A DNA stretch of 64,000 nt from Deltaproteobacteria bacterium (GTDB lineage: Bacteria; Desulfobacterota; GWC2-55-46): NCBI GenBank assembly GCA_016218105.1, contig JACRET010000001.1, positions 1-64,000 on the forward strand, given 5' to 3'. A model generated the notes under the pieces. The model saw only the letters and a list, made by a program, of their open reading frames with translations. It was not told the origin of the DNA and ran no database searches. Position numbers and translations under genes: made by a program. Below, in pieces: positions 1-7,234 of the stretch (positions are counted from its first letter, which is position 1; each line of letters begins with the position of its first letter).

Positions 1-41
1 AAGCGTAACCCGACAAATATTATCCACGCCAGACATTACGC

Positions 42-115
42 TGTCATTCCCGAATGCCTTTAATCGGGAATCCAGAAAAAAAGGACGATGGATTCCCGCG
101 TACGCGGGAATGACA
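42..115. repeat. Dispersed inverted-repeat element next to ruvB
   Basis: A 74-bp element has the outer ends TGTCATTCCCG (42-52) and CGGGAATGACA (105-115), which are reverse complements. Inside are two hairpins: ATTCCCGA/TCGGGAAT (46-53 with 64-71), and ATTCCCGCG/CGCGGGAAT (92-100 with 103-111) with a 2-nt loop. Elements of this type, ending in gtcattcccg, are common short palindromic repeats in many bacterial genomes. It sits just downstream of the ruvB stop and could stabilise the 3' end of the mRNA; no T-tract follows the hairpins on the minus strand, so it is not a classical terminator. Confidence 0.7.
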
Positions 116-125
116 AAGACTCTGT

Positions 126-1151
126 TCAAAACAGCCTGTCCTCTCCATTCTCCCTCGGCTTGTACGGGCGGCCGAGGTGCTCGTAGGCCATCGCCGTAGC
201 AATCCTCCCCCTGGGAGTCCTGTTCAGGTAGCCCTCCTGAATAAGATACGGCTCGTAGAGGTCTTCTATCGCGTCCTTCTCCTCGTGCAAAGCAGAGGCA
301 AGGGACTCGATACCGACAGGCCCGCCCCCGAACTTGTCTATTATGGTCAAAAGGAGCCGCCTGTCCATCTTGTCAAACCCCTTGGAGTCTATCTCAAGCA
401 TGGTAAGGGCCTTTGCGGCGACTTCTTTGGTGATTACCCCGCCCGCCTTCACCTGGGCGAAGTCCCTCACCCTACGAAGCAGTCTATTGGCTATCCTCGG
501 AGTCCCCCTCGACCTTCCGGCTATCTCCAGCGCGCCGTCTGACGTCATCTCTATATTCAATATGGAAGCCGACCTGGTGACGATAGTCTTTATCTCTGCA
601 GGGGCGTAAAAATCAAACCGTAATATGACCCCGAACCTGTCCCTCAAAGGCGAGGTCAAGAGCCCCGCCCTCGTGGTCGCGCCAACGAGGGTGAACCTGG
701 GTATCTCAAGCTTGACCGACCTCGCGGAAGGCCCCTGCCCTATCATAATGTCGATGTGGTAGTCCTCCATGGCGGGGTACAGTATCTCTTCGACGACGGT
801 TGAGAGCCTGTGTATCTCGTCTATGAAAAACACGTCCCGCTCTTCGAGGTTCGTAAGTATCGCCGCCAGGTCGCCAGCCTTGTCGATGACAGGGCCGGAG
901 GTGGATTTTATCTGCGTGCCAAGCTCGTTCGCGATGATGTTCGCCATCGTCGTCTTGCCGAGACCCGGAGGGCCGTAGAAGAGCACATGGTCGAGAGCCT
1001 CCTGCCTGCCCTTGGCGGCCTCGACAAAGATCTTCAGGTTCTCTTTTAATTTGTCCTGCCCTATGAAATCGCCGATAAGCTTCGGCCTTAACGTCGCCTC
1101 AAAGCCTTCGTCTTCGATTAATTTTACGGGCGCTATCTCACGGTCTTCCAT
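126..1151 (-). CDS. ruvB: Holliday junction branch migration ATPase RuvB
   Basis: RuvB is the hexameric AAA+ motor that, with RuvA, drives branch migration of Holliday junctions during recombinational repair. The 341-residue protein has the full family length. The Walker A motif GPPGLGKT is at residues 60-67 and the Walker B/DEIH box is at about 108-114, followed by the sensor region (GATTRAG) and the C-terminal winged helix that ends in a conserved RTPRGR segment. An AGGA lies 4 nt before the ATG. It is the last gene of the minus-strand run yebC-ruvC-ruvA-ruvB; the gap to ruvA contains a small insertion (see 1177-1325). The assignment is secure. Confidence 0.98.
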   Translation of the reverse strand: MEDREIAPVKLIEDEGFEATLRPKLIGDFIGQDKLKENLKIFVEAAKGRQEALDHVLFYGPPGLGKTTMANIIANELGTQIKSTSGPVIDKAGDLAAILTNLEERDVFFIDEIHRLSTVVEEILYPAMEDYHIDIMIGQGPSARSVKLEIPRFTLVGATTRAGLLTSPLRDRFGVILRFDFYAPAEIKTIVTRSASILNIEMTSDGALEIAGRSRGTPRIANRLLRRVRDFAQVKAGGVITKEVAAKALTMLEIDSKGFDKMDRRLLLTIIDKFGGGPVGIESLASALHEEKDAIEDLYEPYLIQEGYLNRTPRGRIATAMAYEHLGRPYKPRENGEDRLF

Positions 1152-1176
1152 TATATCCTGACATTAGAGTTTTATT

Positions 1177-1325
1177 ATTTTCTGGAAAGGCACTATAAAC
1201 CACACAGCAGCAAGCCCCCTCCCTTGTTAGATGGACAAAAGGGGTATAATCCCCCTCCCCTCCGCCCTCTCCCGCAGGTGGAGAGGGAACTATGAGGATG
1301 TCAGATCATTTTCTGGAAAGGCACT
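1177..1325. repeat. 18-bp direct repeat flanking an insertion between ruvA and ruvB
   Basis: The 18-mer ATTTTCTGGAAAGGCACT occurs at 1177-1194 and again at 1308-1325. The second copy is the real 3' end of ruvA (codons for CLSRK). In the first copy the same codons are followed by TAA instead of TGA. The roughly 113 bp between the copies contain the hairpin CCCTCTCC/GGAGAGGG (1265-1272 with 1280-1287), part of a repeat seen again near 31127-31172. This looks like a small insertion that duplicated the end of ruvA and gave the gene a new stop codon. Confidence 0.65.
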
Positions 1326-1905
1326 TTAAAGCCTCTTTAAAGAGTTCCTCGAAACCGCCACCCGGAAGGGCCGTCTTTGACTTTTTTGCCGCCTCTTCCG
1401 CCAGCACGTTCTTGTAGCCCAGATTCTCAAGGGCCGACACCACGTCGGCTGTAAGAGAATCCCTGGATGCAGGAACGGCCGCCTTGGTCTCCGGCTTTGC
1501 GATATTTTTAACCTTGTCCTTAAGCTCCAGTATGAGCCTCTCGGCGGACTTCGCGCCAATGCCGGGTATGGAGCTTAAGCGCGCCTTGTCGCCTGCGCCG
1601 ATGGCCGAGACGAGATCAGCTACGGCTATGCCTGAGAGGATATTACGCGCGAGCTTCGGCCCAACCCCTGTTACGCTTATAAGGAGCTGGAAAGATTCCT
1701 TCTCTTCATGCGTAAGAAAGCCGTAGAGCTGAATGGCGTCTTCCTTATGGTTCATGTGGACGTTAAGGAATACGGTCTCGTTTATTTCAGGGAGCTTATA
1801 GAAGGTAGAGAGCGGAATAAAGACTTCGTAGCCGACCCCGCCTACGTCCACGATTACGGATTCGGTCGTCTTAACGGTCAGTCTGCCGTTTACGTGGGCT
1901 ATCAT
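1306..1905 (-). CDS. ruvA: Holliday junction DNA-binding protein RuvA
   Basis: RuvA tetramers bind the four-way junction and load RuvB. The 199-residue protein shows the N-terminal OB-fold domain (MIAHVNGRLTVK...), the tandem helix-hairpin-helix region (VTGVGPKLA, then IPGIGAKSAERL at about residues 80-130), a flexible alanine-rich linker, and the C-terminal domain III that contacts RuvB. The ATG overlaps the ruvC stop by 4 nt (ATGA), so the two are translationally coupled. The last codons are duplicated downstream by the ruvA-ruvB insertion. Confidence 0.97.
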   Translation of the reverse strand: MIAHVNGRLTVKTTESVIVDVGGVGYEVFIPLSTFYKLPEINETVFLNVHMNHKEDAIQLYGFLTHEEKESFQLLISVTGVGPKLARNILSGIAVADLVSAIGAGDKARLSSIPGIGAKSAERLILELKDKVKNIAKPETKAAVPASRDSLTADVVSALENLGYKNVLAEEAAKKSKTALPGGGFEELFKEALKCLSRK

Positions 1906-2444
1906 GATTTTATGGGGGCGGCCCCGGAGGCGCGCTTCCGTTTTAAAACGGCCTGTTCATGGAGATGGAGGCCCGGATGGAAGTGATTTATATGGCATAT
2001 GGCTGCGGCGAGCGCGTCAGCCGCGTCCGGCTTTACCGGTTCGGTTATCTTAAGGAGCGCCTTTATCATCTGATTTACCTGCTCCTTTTCCGCGTTCCCG
2101 TAACCCGTTACGGCCTGCTTTATGGCCCTTGGCGCGTATTCGAATACTTGAAGGCCGCTTGAAGCGGCCGCCAGGAGGGCCACACCTCTGGCATGGCCGA
2201 GCGTTATGGCGCTCCTTACGTTCCTGGCGAAAAAGACGGATTCAACCGATACAGCGTCCGGCTTTAAGTCACGGATCACGGAGGAGAGCCCCTCCGATAT
2301 CAGGAGGAGGCGTCCTGAAAGTTCCATCCCCTCGTCAAGGGCGATAGTGCCGCTGGAGATATGTATGAGCTTACCGCCGCCGCCCTTTTCTACAAGGCCC
2401 CATCCTGTAACGTGGCTTCCGGGGTCAATGCCCAATATTCTCAA
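1902..2444 (-). CDS. ruvC: Crossover junction endodeoxyribonuclease RuvC
   Basis: RuvC is the dimeric Mg-dependent resolvase that cuts Holliday junctions. The sequence opens LRILGIDPGSHVTGWG, carrying the first catalytic Asp; the conserved SVESVFFARNVRSA segment carries the Glu, and KPDAADALAAAICH near the C terminus carries the last acidic pair. I place the start at a TTG (2444) because GAGAGG lies 5 nt before it and the family begins exactly here, giving 180 residues. An upstream ATG at 2492 would add 16 residues with no counterpart in RuvC and would run through the repeat at 2461-2519. It overlaps ruvA by 4 nt. Confidence 0.95.
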   Translation of the reverse strand: MRILGIDPGSHVTGWGLVEKGGGGKLIHISSGTIALDEGMELSGRLLLISEGLSSVIRDLKPDAVSVESVFFARNVRSAITLGHARGVALLAAASSGLQVFEYAPRAIKQAVTGYGNAEKEQVNQMIKALLKITEPVKPDAADALAAAICHINHFHPGLHLHEQAVLKRKRASGAAPIKS

Positions 2445-2491
2445 ATCGGCCTCTCTGTCAGGATGTTGAAAAAGTCCATCCATGGATTGCA

Positions 2492-2519
2492 CAGGAGGGT
2501 TTTTTTCAACACCCTCCTG
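2492..2519. other. Hairpin between yebC and ruvC
   Basis: The inverted repeat CAGGAGGGT (2492-2500) and ACCCTCCTG (2511-2519) forms a 9-bp stem with a 10-nt loop in the intergenic space. There is no U-tract after the stem on the minus strand, so read-through into ruvC is likely; it may be a processing or attenuation hairpin. Next to it, 2464-2481 resembles the right end of the TIR element described at 32814. Confidence 0.5.
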
Positions 2520-2526
2520 GTTTTAC

Positions 2527-3279
2527 TTAGGCTATATTCGCCATATCCTCGGCGGAGATATCGAAATTCGCGTAAACAGTCTGCACATCGTCAAGATCTT
2601 CCAGATCCTCCAGGAGATTCAACACCTGCTGTGCAACCTTGCCCTCCACCTTTACGGTCGTCTTGGGGATCATCGAGATATCGGCGTTTGTATATTTTAT
2701 CCCGGCCTGATCGAAGGCGGATCTTACCTTGTTGAAATCAGTGTGTTCGGTATAGACCTCAAATATACCGTCCTCCTGATTAGGGACTACATCCTCGGCC
2801 CCCGCCTCAAGCGCGGCTTCCATGAGTTTTTCTTCGGATATCGAACCCATGTCGAAGGTAAAAAAGCCTTTCTTCTCGAACATGTAAGCGACCGACCCGC
2901 TCTGCCCGAGACTTCCGTTATACCGTGTAAAGGCGTGCCGCACCTCGGAGGCTGTCCTGTTCCTGTTATCCGTCATAAAGTTTACGATTACGGCGACCCC
3001 GCCCGGCCCGTAGCCCTCGTAAGTGCCTTCCTCGTAAGTTACGCCCTGAAGCTCGCCGGCGCCTTTCTTTATGGCCCTGTCGATATTATCCGCCGGAAGG
3101 TTTTCAGCCTTGGCCTTGTCGATAGCCGCCCTCAGGCGCGGGTTGCCGTTAGGGTCGCTTCCGCCGACCTTCGCGGCCACCATCATCTCTTTCACGAGCT
3201 TTGTAAATATCTTGCCCTTCTTGGCGTCTGTTTTGGCTTTCTTATGCTTTATATTGGCCCATTTTGAATGACCTGACAT
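2527..3279 (-). CDS. yebC: YebC/PmpR family protein
   Basis: This is a full-length (250 aa) member of the YebC/TACO1 family, whose members act as transcriptional regulators or as ribosome-associated factors helping polyproline translation. The hallmark N terminus [14 protein letters not shown] is present, followed by the KAKAENLP and [13 protein letters not shown] segments and the acidic C-terminal part ([15 protein letters not shown]). The start is set at this MSGHSKW methionine; a longer reading frame upstream is not conserved. It heads the run toward ruvC, a common arrangement in bacteria. Confidence 0.96.
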   Translation of the reverse strand: MSGHSKWANIKHKKAKTDAKKGKIFTKLVKEMMVAAKVGGSDPNGNPRLRAAIDKAKAENLPADNIDRAIKKGAGELQGVTYEEGTYEGYGPGGVAVIVNFMTDNRNRTASEVRHAFTRYNGSLGQSGSVAYMFEKKGFFTFDMGSISEEKLMEAALEAGAEDVVPNQEDGIFEVYTEHTDFNKVRSAFDQAGIKYTNADISMIPKTTVKVEGKVAQQVLNLLEDLEDLDDVQTVYANFDISAEDMANIA

Positions 3280-3346
3280 CAAAAACCCCCGGATAGTAGA
3301 GTATGTGTAATACCCACCGCCCCTTTTGCAGAGGCGATATAATGGA

Positions 3347-3360
3347 TTATGTTTACATAA
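3347..3360. promoter_or_regulatory. Palindrome between yebC and msrB, possible operator
   Basis: TTATGTTTACATAA is a perfect 6-bp inverted repeat with a 2-nt centre. It lies in the divergent intergenic region upstream of yebC and msrB, so it could bind a dimeric regulator. No matching second copy was noticed in the window, so the role is a guess. Confidence 0.25.
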
Positions 3361-3422
3361 CACAAAAGACGGAACTTTGCAATTTCAAATGGAAAACGAA
3401 GCGCGCGAGACCCCCCTCTCAC

Positions 3423-3452
3423 TTGACAGCATAAGTGAAAGGCGCATAAAAT
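3423..3452 (+). promoter_or_regulatory. Predicted sigma70 promoter of msrB
   Basis: A consensus -35 box TTGACA (3423-3428) is followed after 18 nt by TAAAAT (3447-3452, 5 of 6 matches). Transcription would start near 3459, leaving about 79 nt of leader before the msrB ATG. Confidence 0.55.
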
Positions 3453-3537
3453 TAATAAGCTGCCCAACTGCACAAACAAAAGTATGAACGCGGCCTAAAG
3501 ACCGAATTTTCCAACTGGCTTTATTAAGAGGTAAAAG

Positions 3538-3948
3538 ATGAGCGGTGAAAAGATAATTAAAACCGAAGAGGAATGGAAAAAAATACTTACCCCTGAGCAG
3601 TTCAAGGTTACAAGGAAGAAAGGGACTGAGCGGGCGTTCTCGGGTGAATACGCCCACACTAAAGAGGACGGGGTCTATAAATGCGTCTGCTGCGGCAACG
3701 AGCTCTTCAACTCTAAGGAAAAATACGACTCCGGCACAGGGTGGCCTAGTTTCAGAGCCCCTATCACCCCGGATAAGGTCAGCCTGCAAACTGACAGAGG
3801 CCTTTTTACAAGCAGGATAGAGGTATTATGCGCGAGGTGCGACGCGCACCTGGGCCATGTATTCGACGACGGCCCTCCGCCTGCCGGAAAGCGGTACTGC
3901 TTGAATTCCGCCGCGCTTACACTGGAGAGGGAGAAAGCGCCAAAATAA
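3538..3948 (+). CDS. msrB: Peptide-methionine (R)-S-oxide reductase MsrB
   Basis: MsrB repairs R-methionine sulfoxide in oxidised proteins using thioredoxin. The 136 residues cover one complete SelR domain: structural zinc cysteines at C49/C52 (CVCC) and C98/C101 (CARC), the GTGWPSF motif at about 66-72, and the resolving end HLGHVFDDGP followed by RYCLNSAA, in which C121 is the catalytic cysteine. No signal peptide, so it acts in the cytoplasm. GAGG lies 7 nt before the ATG. It stands alone on the plus strand behind a good promoter. Confidence 0.97.
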   Translation: MSGEKIIKTEEEWKKILTPEQFKVTRKKGTERAFSGEYAHTKEDGVYKCVCCGNELFNSKEKYDSGTGWPSFRAPITPDKVSLQTDRGLFTSRIEVLCARCDAHLGHVFDDGPPPAGKRYCLNSAALTLEREKAPK

Positions 3949-3984
3949 CCGTGTGCCTCTTCTTAAGCGGCGGCCACTTGAAAA

Positions 3985-4255
3985 AAAAGCAGGGCCCGTT
4001 CACCGAACGGGCCGAGAACAACGGAAACCCTGCAGCAAGCAAAACCTCTCCTCCTCGACGGGAGGGGACTGAGGGGAGGGTGAAAATTCATTCCAGTCAG
4101 ATAAAGCCCTTTTGCGCGCTGCCGCGCGCTTTTGGGTATTGGCTCCGCGTGCTGTGCAATGAAAACAGAGGCTTGCTCGTTCTCTCTCCTTTATGCTCGC
4201 TTCGAAATACCCTTGGTATTTTTGAAAACAAAATCTAAAAACGAAAGTCATTGCG
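3985..4255 (-). repeat. Dispersed structured repeat, copy A
   Basis: This fills the gap between msrB and the diguanylate cyclase. Read on the minus strand it contains AATACC, then AGCGAGCATAAAGGAG, GCGGAGCCAATACCC, a hairpin GCGCGCGGCAGCGCGC, a pyrimidine-rich block (CACCCTCCCC...AGTCCCCTCCCGTC) and a final hairpin GGCCCGTTC/GAACGGGCC followed by CTGC and eight T. The same blocks in the same order occur at 31196-31476, and the first half at 14085-14213. The end looks like an intrinsic terminator on the minus strand and may terminate the diguanylate cyclase transcript. Confidence 0.75.
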
Positions 4256-4272
4256 GGCTTTACCCAACGCGG

Positions 4273-5334
4273 CTATCGTCCCTTGGGCTGTGGCGGTTCA
4301 TTTTCATCCTGAAGTCCATCAGAGTAGACGCCGTTACGGCCGGCCTCCTTTGCGTGATAAAGAGCGGCATCGGCGCGCTTGAGTAAACTCTCGGCTGTCT
4401 CCCCGGGCCTGACCTCGGCAATGCCGATTGAAAGGGTTGTCATTAATTCGACGTCGCCAAGCAGAAACCGGGTCGTCCTTATGGCGGCGTTGACCTTCCA
4501 GGCGACATCCGTCGCGGTCTTGATGTCCGTCTTTATCAAAATAAGGGCAAACTCGTCGCCGCCGAACCTTGCCAGAAAGTCGCTCTTGCGCAAAACCACC
4601 TTGATCTTTGACACCATGCCTTTAAGTACCCGGTCGCCTGCCTGATGGCCATGCGTGTCATTTATGGTCTTGAAGTTATCCGCGTCGATCATCATGAGAG
4701 AGAATGGGTCGTTATAGCGTTGCCGCAAACTTATCATCTCCGCCAGTTTTTCATCAAAATAGGCTCGATTAGCGATTTGGGTCAGGCCGTCGATACGGAC
4801 AGTCGTTTTCAATTCCTCAATTTGACTGCGCTGAGTGTTCATAACGGCCTGTGAGCTGGCAAGTTCATTTTTGAGCATTGTATTGTTGGCGATCACCCGG
4901 TCAATTTCCGTTATGAGGAGTGATTGCGCCGACGCCAGCTCAGGGGGAAGCCCTGCATTATTAATGCTCTTCTTTATGTCAATTAGAGCCTGGGACGCAT
5001 TGCTTGCCGCCTGGTCAGCCCGCATGATGACCGATGTCAATGTAAGAAGAATACTCCGGATGGTTTGAGCGGAATCGCTTATCTGCTGTTCGCGTGGGTC
5101 TACAGGCGGCGTGACAGGCGCGTGCGGCTGTTTGACCTCTTTTTGCGCCTTTGGGGCAACCGGCTTTCTCCTGAAACGGTTGCGCAGGCGCGAAAAAGGC
5201 GCGGCAACGCCCCGCCCAATCGCGCCCATAAGGCTGTCAACGCCCTTGGTCTGGAGCAGACCGGCAACAAGGTGGATAATAAGGCCGAAAAGAAGCCCGG
5301 CGCTAAAAAGAAGTATATATGGCAACAATTCCAT
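4273..5334 (-). CDS. Membrane-anchored diguanylate cyclase (GGDEF)
   Basis: This enzyme makes the second messenger c-di-GMP from two GTP. The 353-residue protein has one N-terminal membrane helix (about residues 4-27), a basic stretch, a linker with predicted helices, and a C-terminal GGDEF domain. The catalytic signature ARFGGDEF is intact, and an RxxD (RKSD) lies 5 residues before it, the allosteric c-di-GMP inhibition site. No recognisable extracellular sensor is present. It follows a small PhnA-like gene on the same strand. c-di-GMP often controls type IV pili, which this genome encodes at 45-58 kb. Confidence 0.92.
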   Translation of the reverse strand: MELLPYILLFSAGLLFGLIIHLVAGLLQTKGVDSLMGAIGRGVAAPFSRLRNRFRRKPVAPKAQKEVKQPHAPVTPPVDPREQQISDSAQTIRSILLTLTSVIMRADQAASNASQALIDIKKSINNAGLPPELASAQSLLITEIDRVIANNTMLKNELASSQAVMNTQRSQIEELKTTVRIDGLTQIANRAYFDEKLAEMISLRQRYNDPFSLMMIDADNFKTINDTHGHQAGDRVLKGMVSKIKVVLRKSDFLARFGGDEFALILIKTDIKTATDVAWKVNAAIRTTRFLLGDVELMTTLSIGIAEVRPGETAESLLKRADAALYHAKEAGRNGVYSDGLQDENEPPQPKGR

Positions 5335-5386
5335 GTAATATGCCCTGACGTGGAGTTTTGCAGGACGACTGAGCCGGCCTGCCTAA

Positions 5387-5422
5387 GTAGCGTTTGAGCC
5401 GGGTTACGGAACTAAACGCTAC
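5387..5422. other. Inverted repeat between PhnA-like gene and cyclase
   Basis: GTAGCGTTT (5387-5395) and AAACGCTAC (5414-5422) form a perfect 9-bp stem around an 18-nt loop. No T-tract follows on either strand, so terminator function is doubtful; operator or mRNA structure is equally possible. Confidence 0.4.
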
Positions 5423-5480
5423 ATCTCAAGGCTCATTATTTCAGTAAAAAAACTCAACCCGGCCCTGCAAGGTGACAAGG

Positions 5481-5690
5481 TTACACCTTTTTCAAAAAAC
5501 ATGTCTTGAGCACGATGGTGGTTTTCCCTTCACGGCACTCAATCTCTTCGTTTTTAGAAGTGGTGCGGATATTTTTAAAGACCTTTCCTCTTTTGAGCGT
5601 GATGGAAGAACCTTTTACCTTTAAATCTTTAATGAGTTGCACGGAGTCCCCTTCAGTGAGAACTGTTCCATTGCTGTCTTTTATGTCCAT
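5481..5690 (-). CDS. PhnA/YjdM-like small protein
   Basis: This 69-residue protein matches the C-terminal SH3-like domain of the PhnA (YjdM) family: IKDSNGTVLTEGDSVQLIKDLKVKGS, then KRGKVFKNI and a VLKTCFLKK end. The N-terminal zinc ribbon of full-length PhnA is absent, as in many short homologues. Despite the name, the family has no proven role in phosphonate use. I chose the ATG at 5690 because AAAGG lies 5 nt before it; an in-frame GTG two codons upstream is less likely. Confidence 0.85.
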   Translation of the reverse strand: MDIKDSNGTVLTEGDSVQLIKDLKVKGSSITLKRGKVFKNIRTTSKNEEIECREGKTTIVLKTCFLKKV

Positions 5691-5776
5691 GATCACCTTT
5701 CCTGATAATTATAAAATTGTACTTCGATCTGTTTAGTTACGTTGGTCGGGCTAAGGCCTTCACACGCAAAGGTTCT

Positions 5777-6712
5777 TTATCCTGTTTCGGGTAAAAAGCT
5801 CGGGATGCTGATTCCTTTGAAGGGCTGGAATTCTCCCCACACCTGGTAAAGGTGTGTCTCCACATTTCTGGCCTTCCATTCGTACATCTGGCTGACTAAT
5901 TTGCAGCAATCCATAGGTATGACGGAAAGTACCCCCTCGCCCTTATATCTTTCGAGCGAGGAAAGTATTAATGCGGCGGCAGCCTCTTCTGTCCTGGCCA
6001 CACCCGGCCCGATCATGTTGAGGGCTGGGTGCTTGATCGATATCATGAAGCCATCCAGGCATCCCTGAGTAGTCTCAATTACCTTTACTTGAAAGAGGCC
6101 GCGTTTATTCTCTATCGCATACAAGTAATCCTGCAGACGCTTTATGCCGCTCAACTCAAATTCCAGTTCTCCCATTGAATGCGCGTCGCCGATCGTTGCA
6201 TCTCTGACCATGTCGAGACCGCGCACCTTGCCTCTGATTCCATCAGCCGGAACAGAGATGACCATGTCATGATAGGTTTTCCGCGGCACGAAACCTGATT
6301 TATTGTACAGGGAGAATGAATCCATGTTGATCGCGCTCCCGACCAGGCGAAGAGATTTGTAGCCCTTGCTCCTTGTAAAATCTATAATATATTTCACCAG
6401 GGCCTTGCCTATGCCCCTGCCGCCATAACTCGGATGAACGCTCATGATCCCCAGGCTGACATGATATTCCCTTGGGTGATAAAAACACGCCCCCATCATT
6501 CGTTTAGTCTTTTTATTTATCGCCGCGATGCTGCAAGCGGGGGAAAGGTCGTTATAAATGTCATAAAAGACAGCCGCATCCTCCGGCGGGCACCTGAAAT
6601 AATCCATGCCCCAGCCCTTCTTCCAATACCAGGCGTTAAAGGAGCTGTGCACCAGGTCGGCATATTCGCTTTTGTCGCTCTCTTCCAGCGGTCTCAATTC
6701 AAAATCAAACAT
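5777..6712 (-). CDS. GNAT-family N-acetyltransferase
   Basis: The 311-residue protein carries an N-terminal GNAT domain (about residues 5-155). The acetyl-CoA binding motif A is clear: IMSVHPSYGGRGIGKALVKY, with the R-G-x-G-K/A loop; motif B is YNKSGFVPRKTYHDM. The C-terminal half (GDAHSMGELEFELSG... to the end) looks like a second, degenerate GNAT or sterol-carrier-like fold, an arrangement seen in two-domain acetyltransferases. The substrate is unknown. AAGGGGA lies 8 nt before the ATG. It stands alone between repeats. Confidence 0.85.
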   Translation of the reverse strand: MFDFELRPLEESDKSEYADLVHSSFNAWYWKKGWGMDYFRCPPEDAAVFYDIYNDLSPACSIAAINKKTKRMMGACFYHPREYHVSLGIMSVHPSYGGRGIGKALVKYIIDFTRSKGYKSLRLVGSAINMDSFSLYNKSGFVPRKTYHDMVISVPADGIRGKVRGLDMVRDATIGDAHSMGELEFELSGIKRLQDYLYAIENKRGLFQVKVIETTQGCLDGFMISIKHPALNMIGPGVARTEEAAAALILSSLERYKGEGVLSVIPMDCCKLVSQMYEWKARNVETHLYQVWGEFQPFKGISIPSFLPETG

Positions 6713-6873
6713 GAACAGATTCCCCTTTTGTTTGATATTTATCTTATGTCTATTTTCAGGAAGAATATACGATTACCATCCTATACGGTCAAATATGGCT
6801 TCAGGACGGAGCGCAGAAAATCACAAGGATGACAATGTAAAATTATTACAGTTCTTTACACTTATCAAGCAAA

Positions 6874-6985
6874 ATTCAATTACCCTGCCATAAATGGCAG
6901 GGATTGTCGGCAAGGTACCTGTCTTTTATAAGCCTAAACTTTGACCCGTCCTTAAAGGGCAGGATTCCGCCGGGCACCTGATTGA
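6874..6985 (+). repeat. Dispersed CCCTGCCA hairpin repeat, copy 1
   Basis: The element begins with CAATTACCCTGCCAT and the hairpin CCCTGCCAT/ATGGCAGGG with a 2-nt loop, continues with ATTGTCGGCAAGGTAC, and ends with GGATTCCGCCGGGCACC. A copy at 46479-46592 is identical over the first 43 or so bases and very similar at its end; a shorter copy lies at 7123-7177. Confidence 0.8.
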
Positions 6986-7076
6986 ATGCTCCACGCAGAA
7001 AGTGAGAACTCGAACTGTAAGGATGTTAGGTTTTTTATTCGCGGAAGGCTGAGGGGTAGCGGGATCGATGCATTTT

Positions 7077-7124
7077 CAATATGTATGGCGAGCGGATTCC
7101 CCGCAGCTTGCCACAGGGAGCTTC
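7077..7124 (+). repeat. Dispersed CCCCGC-hairpin repeat, copy 1
   Basis: Reads ATATGTATGGCGAGCGGATT, then CCCCGCAGCTTGCCACAGGG and AGCTTC. The same sequence in the opposite orientation is at 29899-29958, with a perfect hairpin there, and a version lacking the hairpin is at 58433-58463. It runs directly into the CCCTGCCA repeat copy that follows. Confidence 0.6.
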
Positions 7125-7177
7125 AATTACCCTGCCACAAAACGGCAGGGTTGCAGGGCAGTTACTTACCTTTTATG
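7123..7177 (+). repeat. Dispersed CCCTGCCA hairpin repeat, copy 2 (short)
   Basis: TCAATTACCCTGCCACAAAA followed by CGGCAGGGTTGCAGGGCAGTTACTT matches the first half of the copies at 6874 and 46479. The hairpin arms CCCTGCC and GGCAGGG are kept while the loop differs. It lies about 60 bp past the end of the NtrC-type gene. Confidence 0.65.
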
Positions 7178-7234
7178 TATACGCCGATGGCCCGCCATTA
7201 AATGAATGGAACTTCCGTCTGGCACCATTTAAAC

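Larger units (their letters stand above)
6713..7234. other. Gene-free region holding several repeats
   Basis: Of these 520 bases, 6874-6985 and 7123-7177 are copies of the CCCTGCCA repeat and 7077-7124 is a copy of the repeat near 29901. The remaining stretch 6713-6873 is the upstream region of the acetyltransferase. No coding sequence with a supported start was found in it. Confidence 0.6.

Noticed and set aside
2482-3267. Long plus-strand open frame opposite yebC
   Set aside because: It mirrors the yebC codons in antisense; the minus-strand frame is a full, conserved YebC protein.
3988-4012. GGCCCGTTC/GAACGGGCC hairpin as the msrB terminator
   Set aside because: On the plus strand no T-run follows; the T-run is on the minus strand and the hairpin belongs to the dispersed repeat.
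6986-7201. Small open frame in the repeat-filled gap
   Set aside because: It runs across two dispersed repeats, has no ribosome-binding site and no recognisable protein features.
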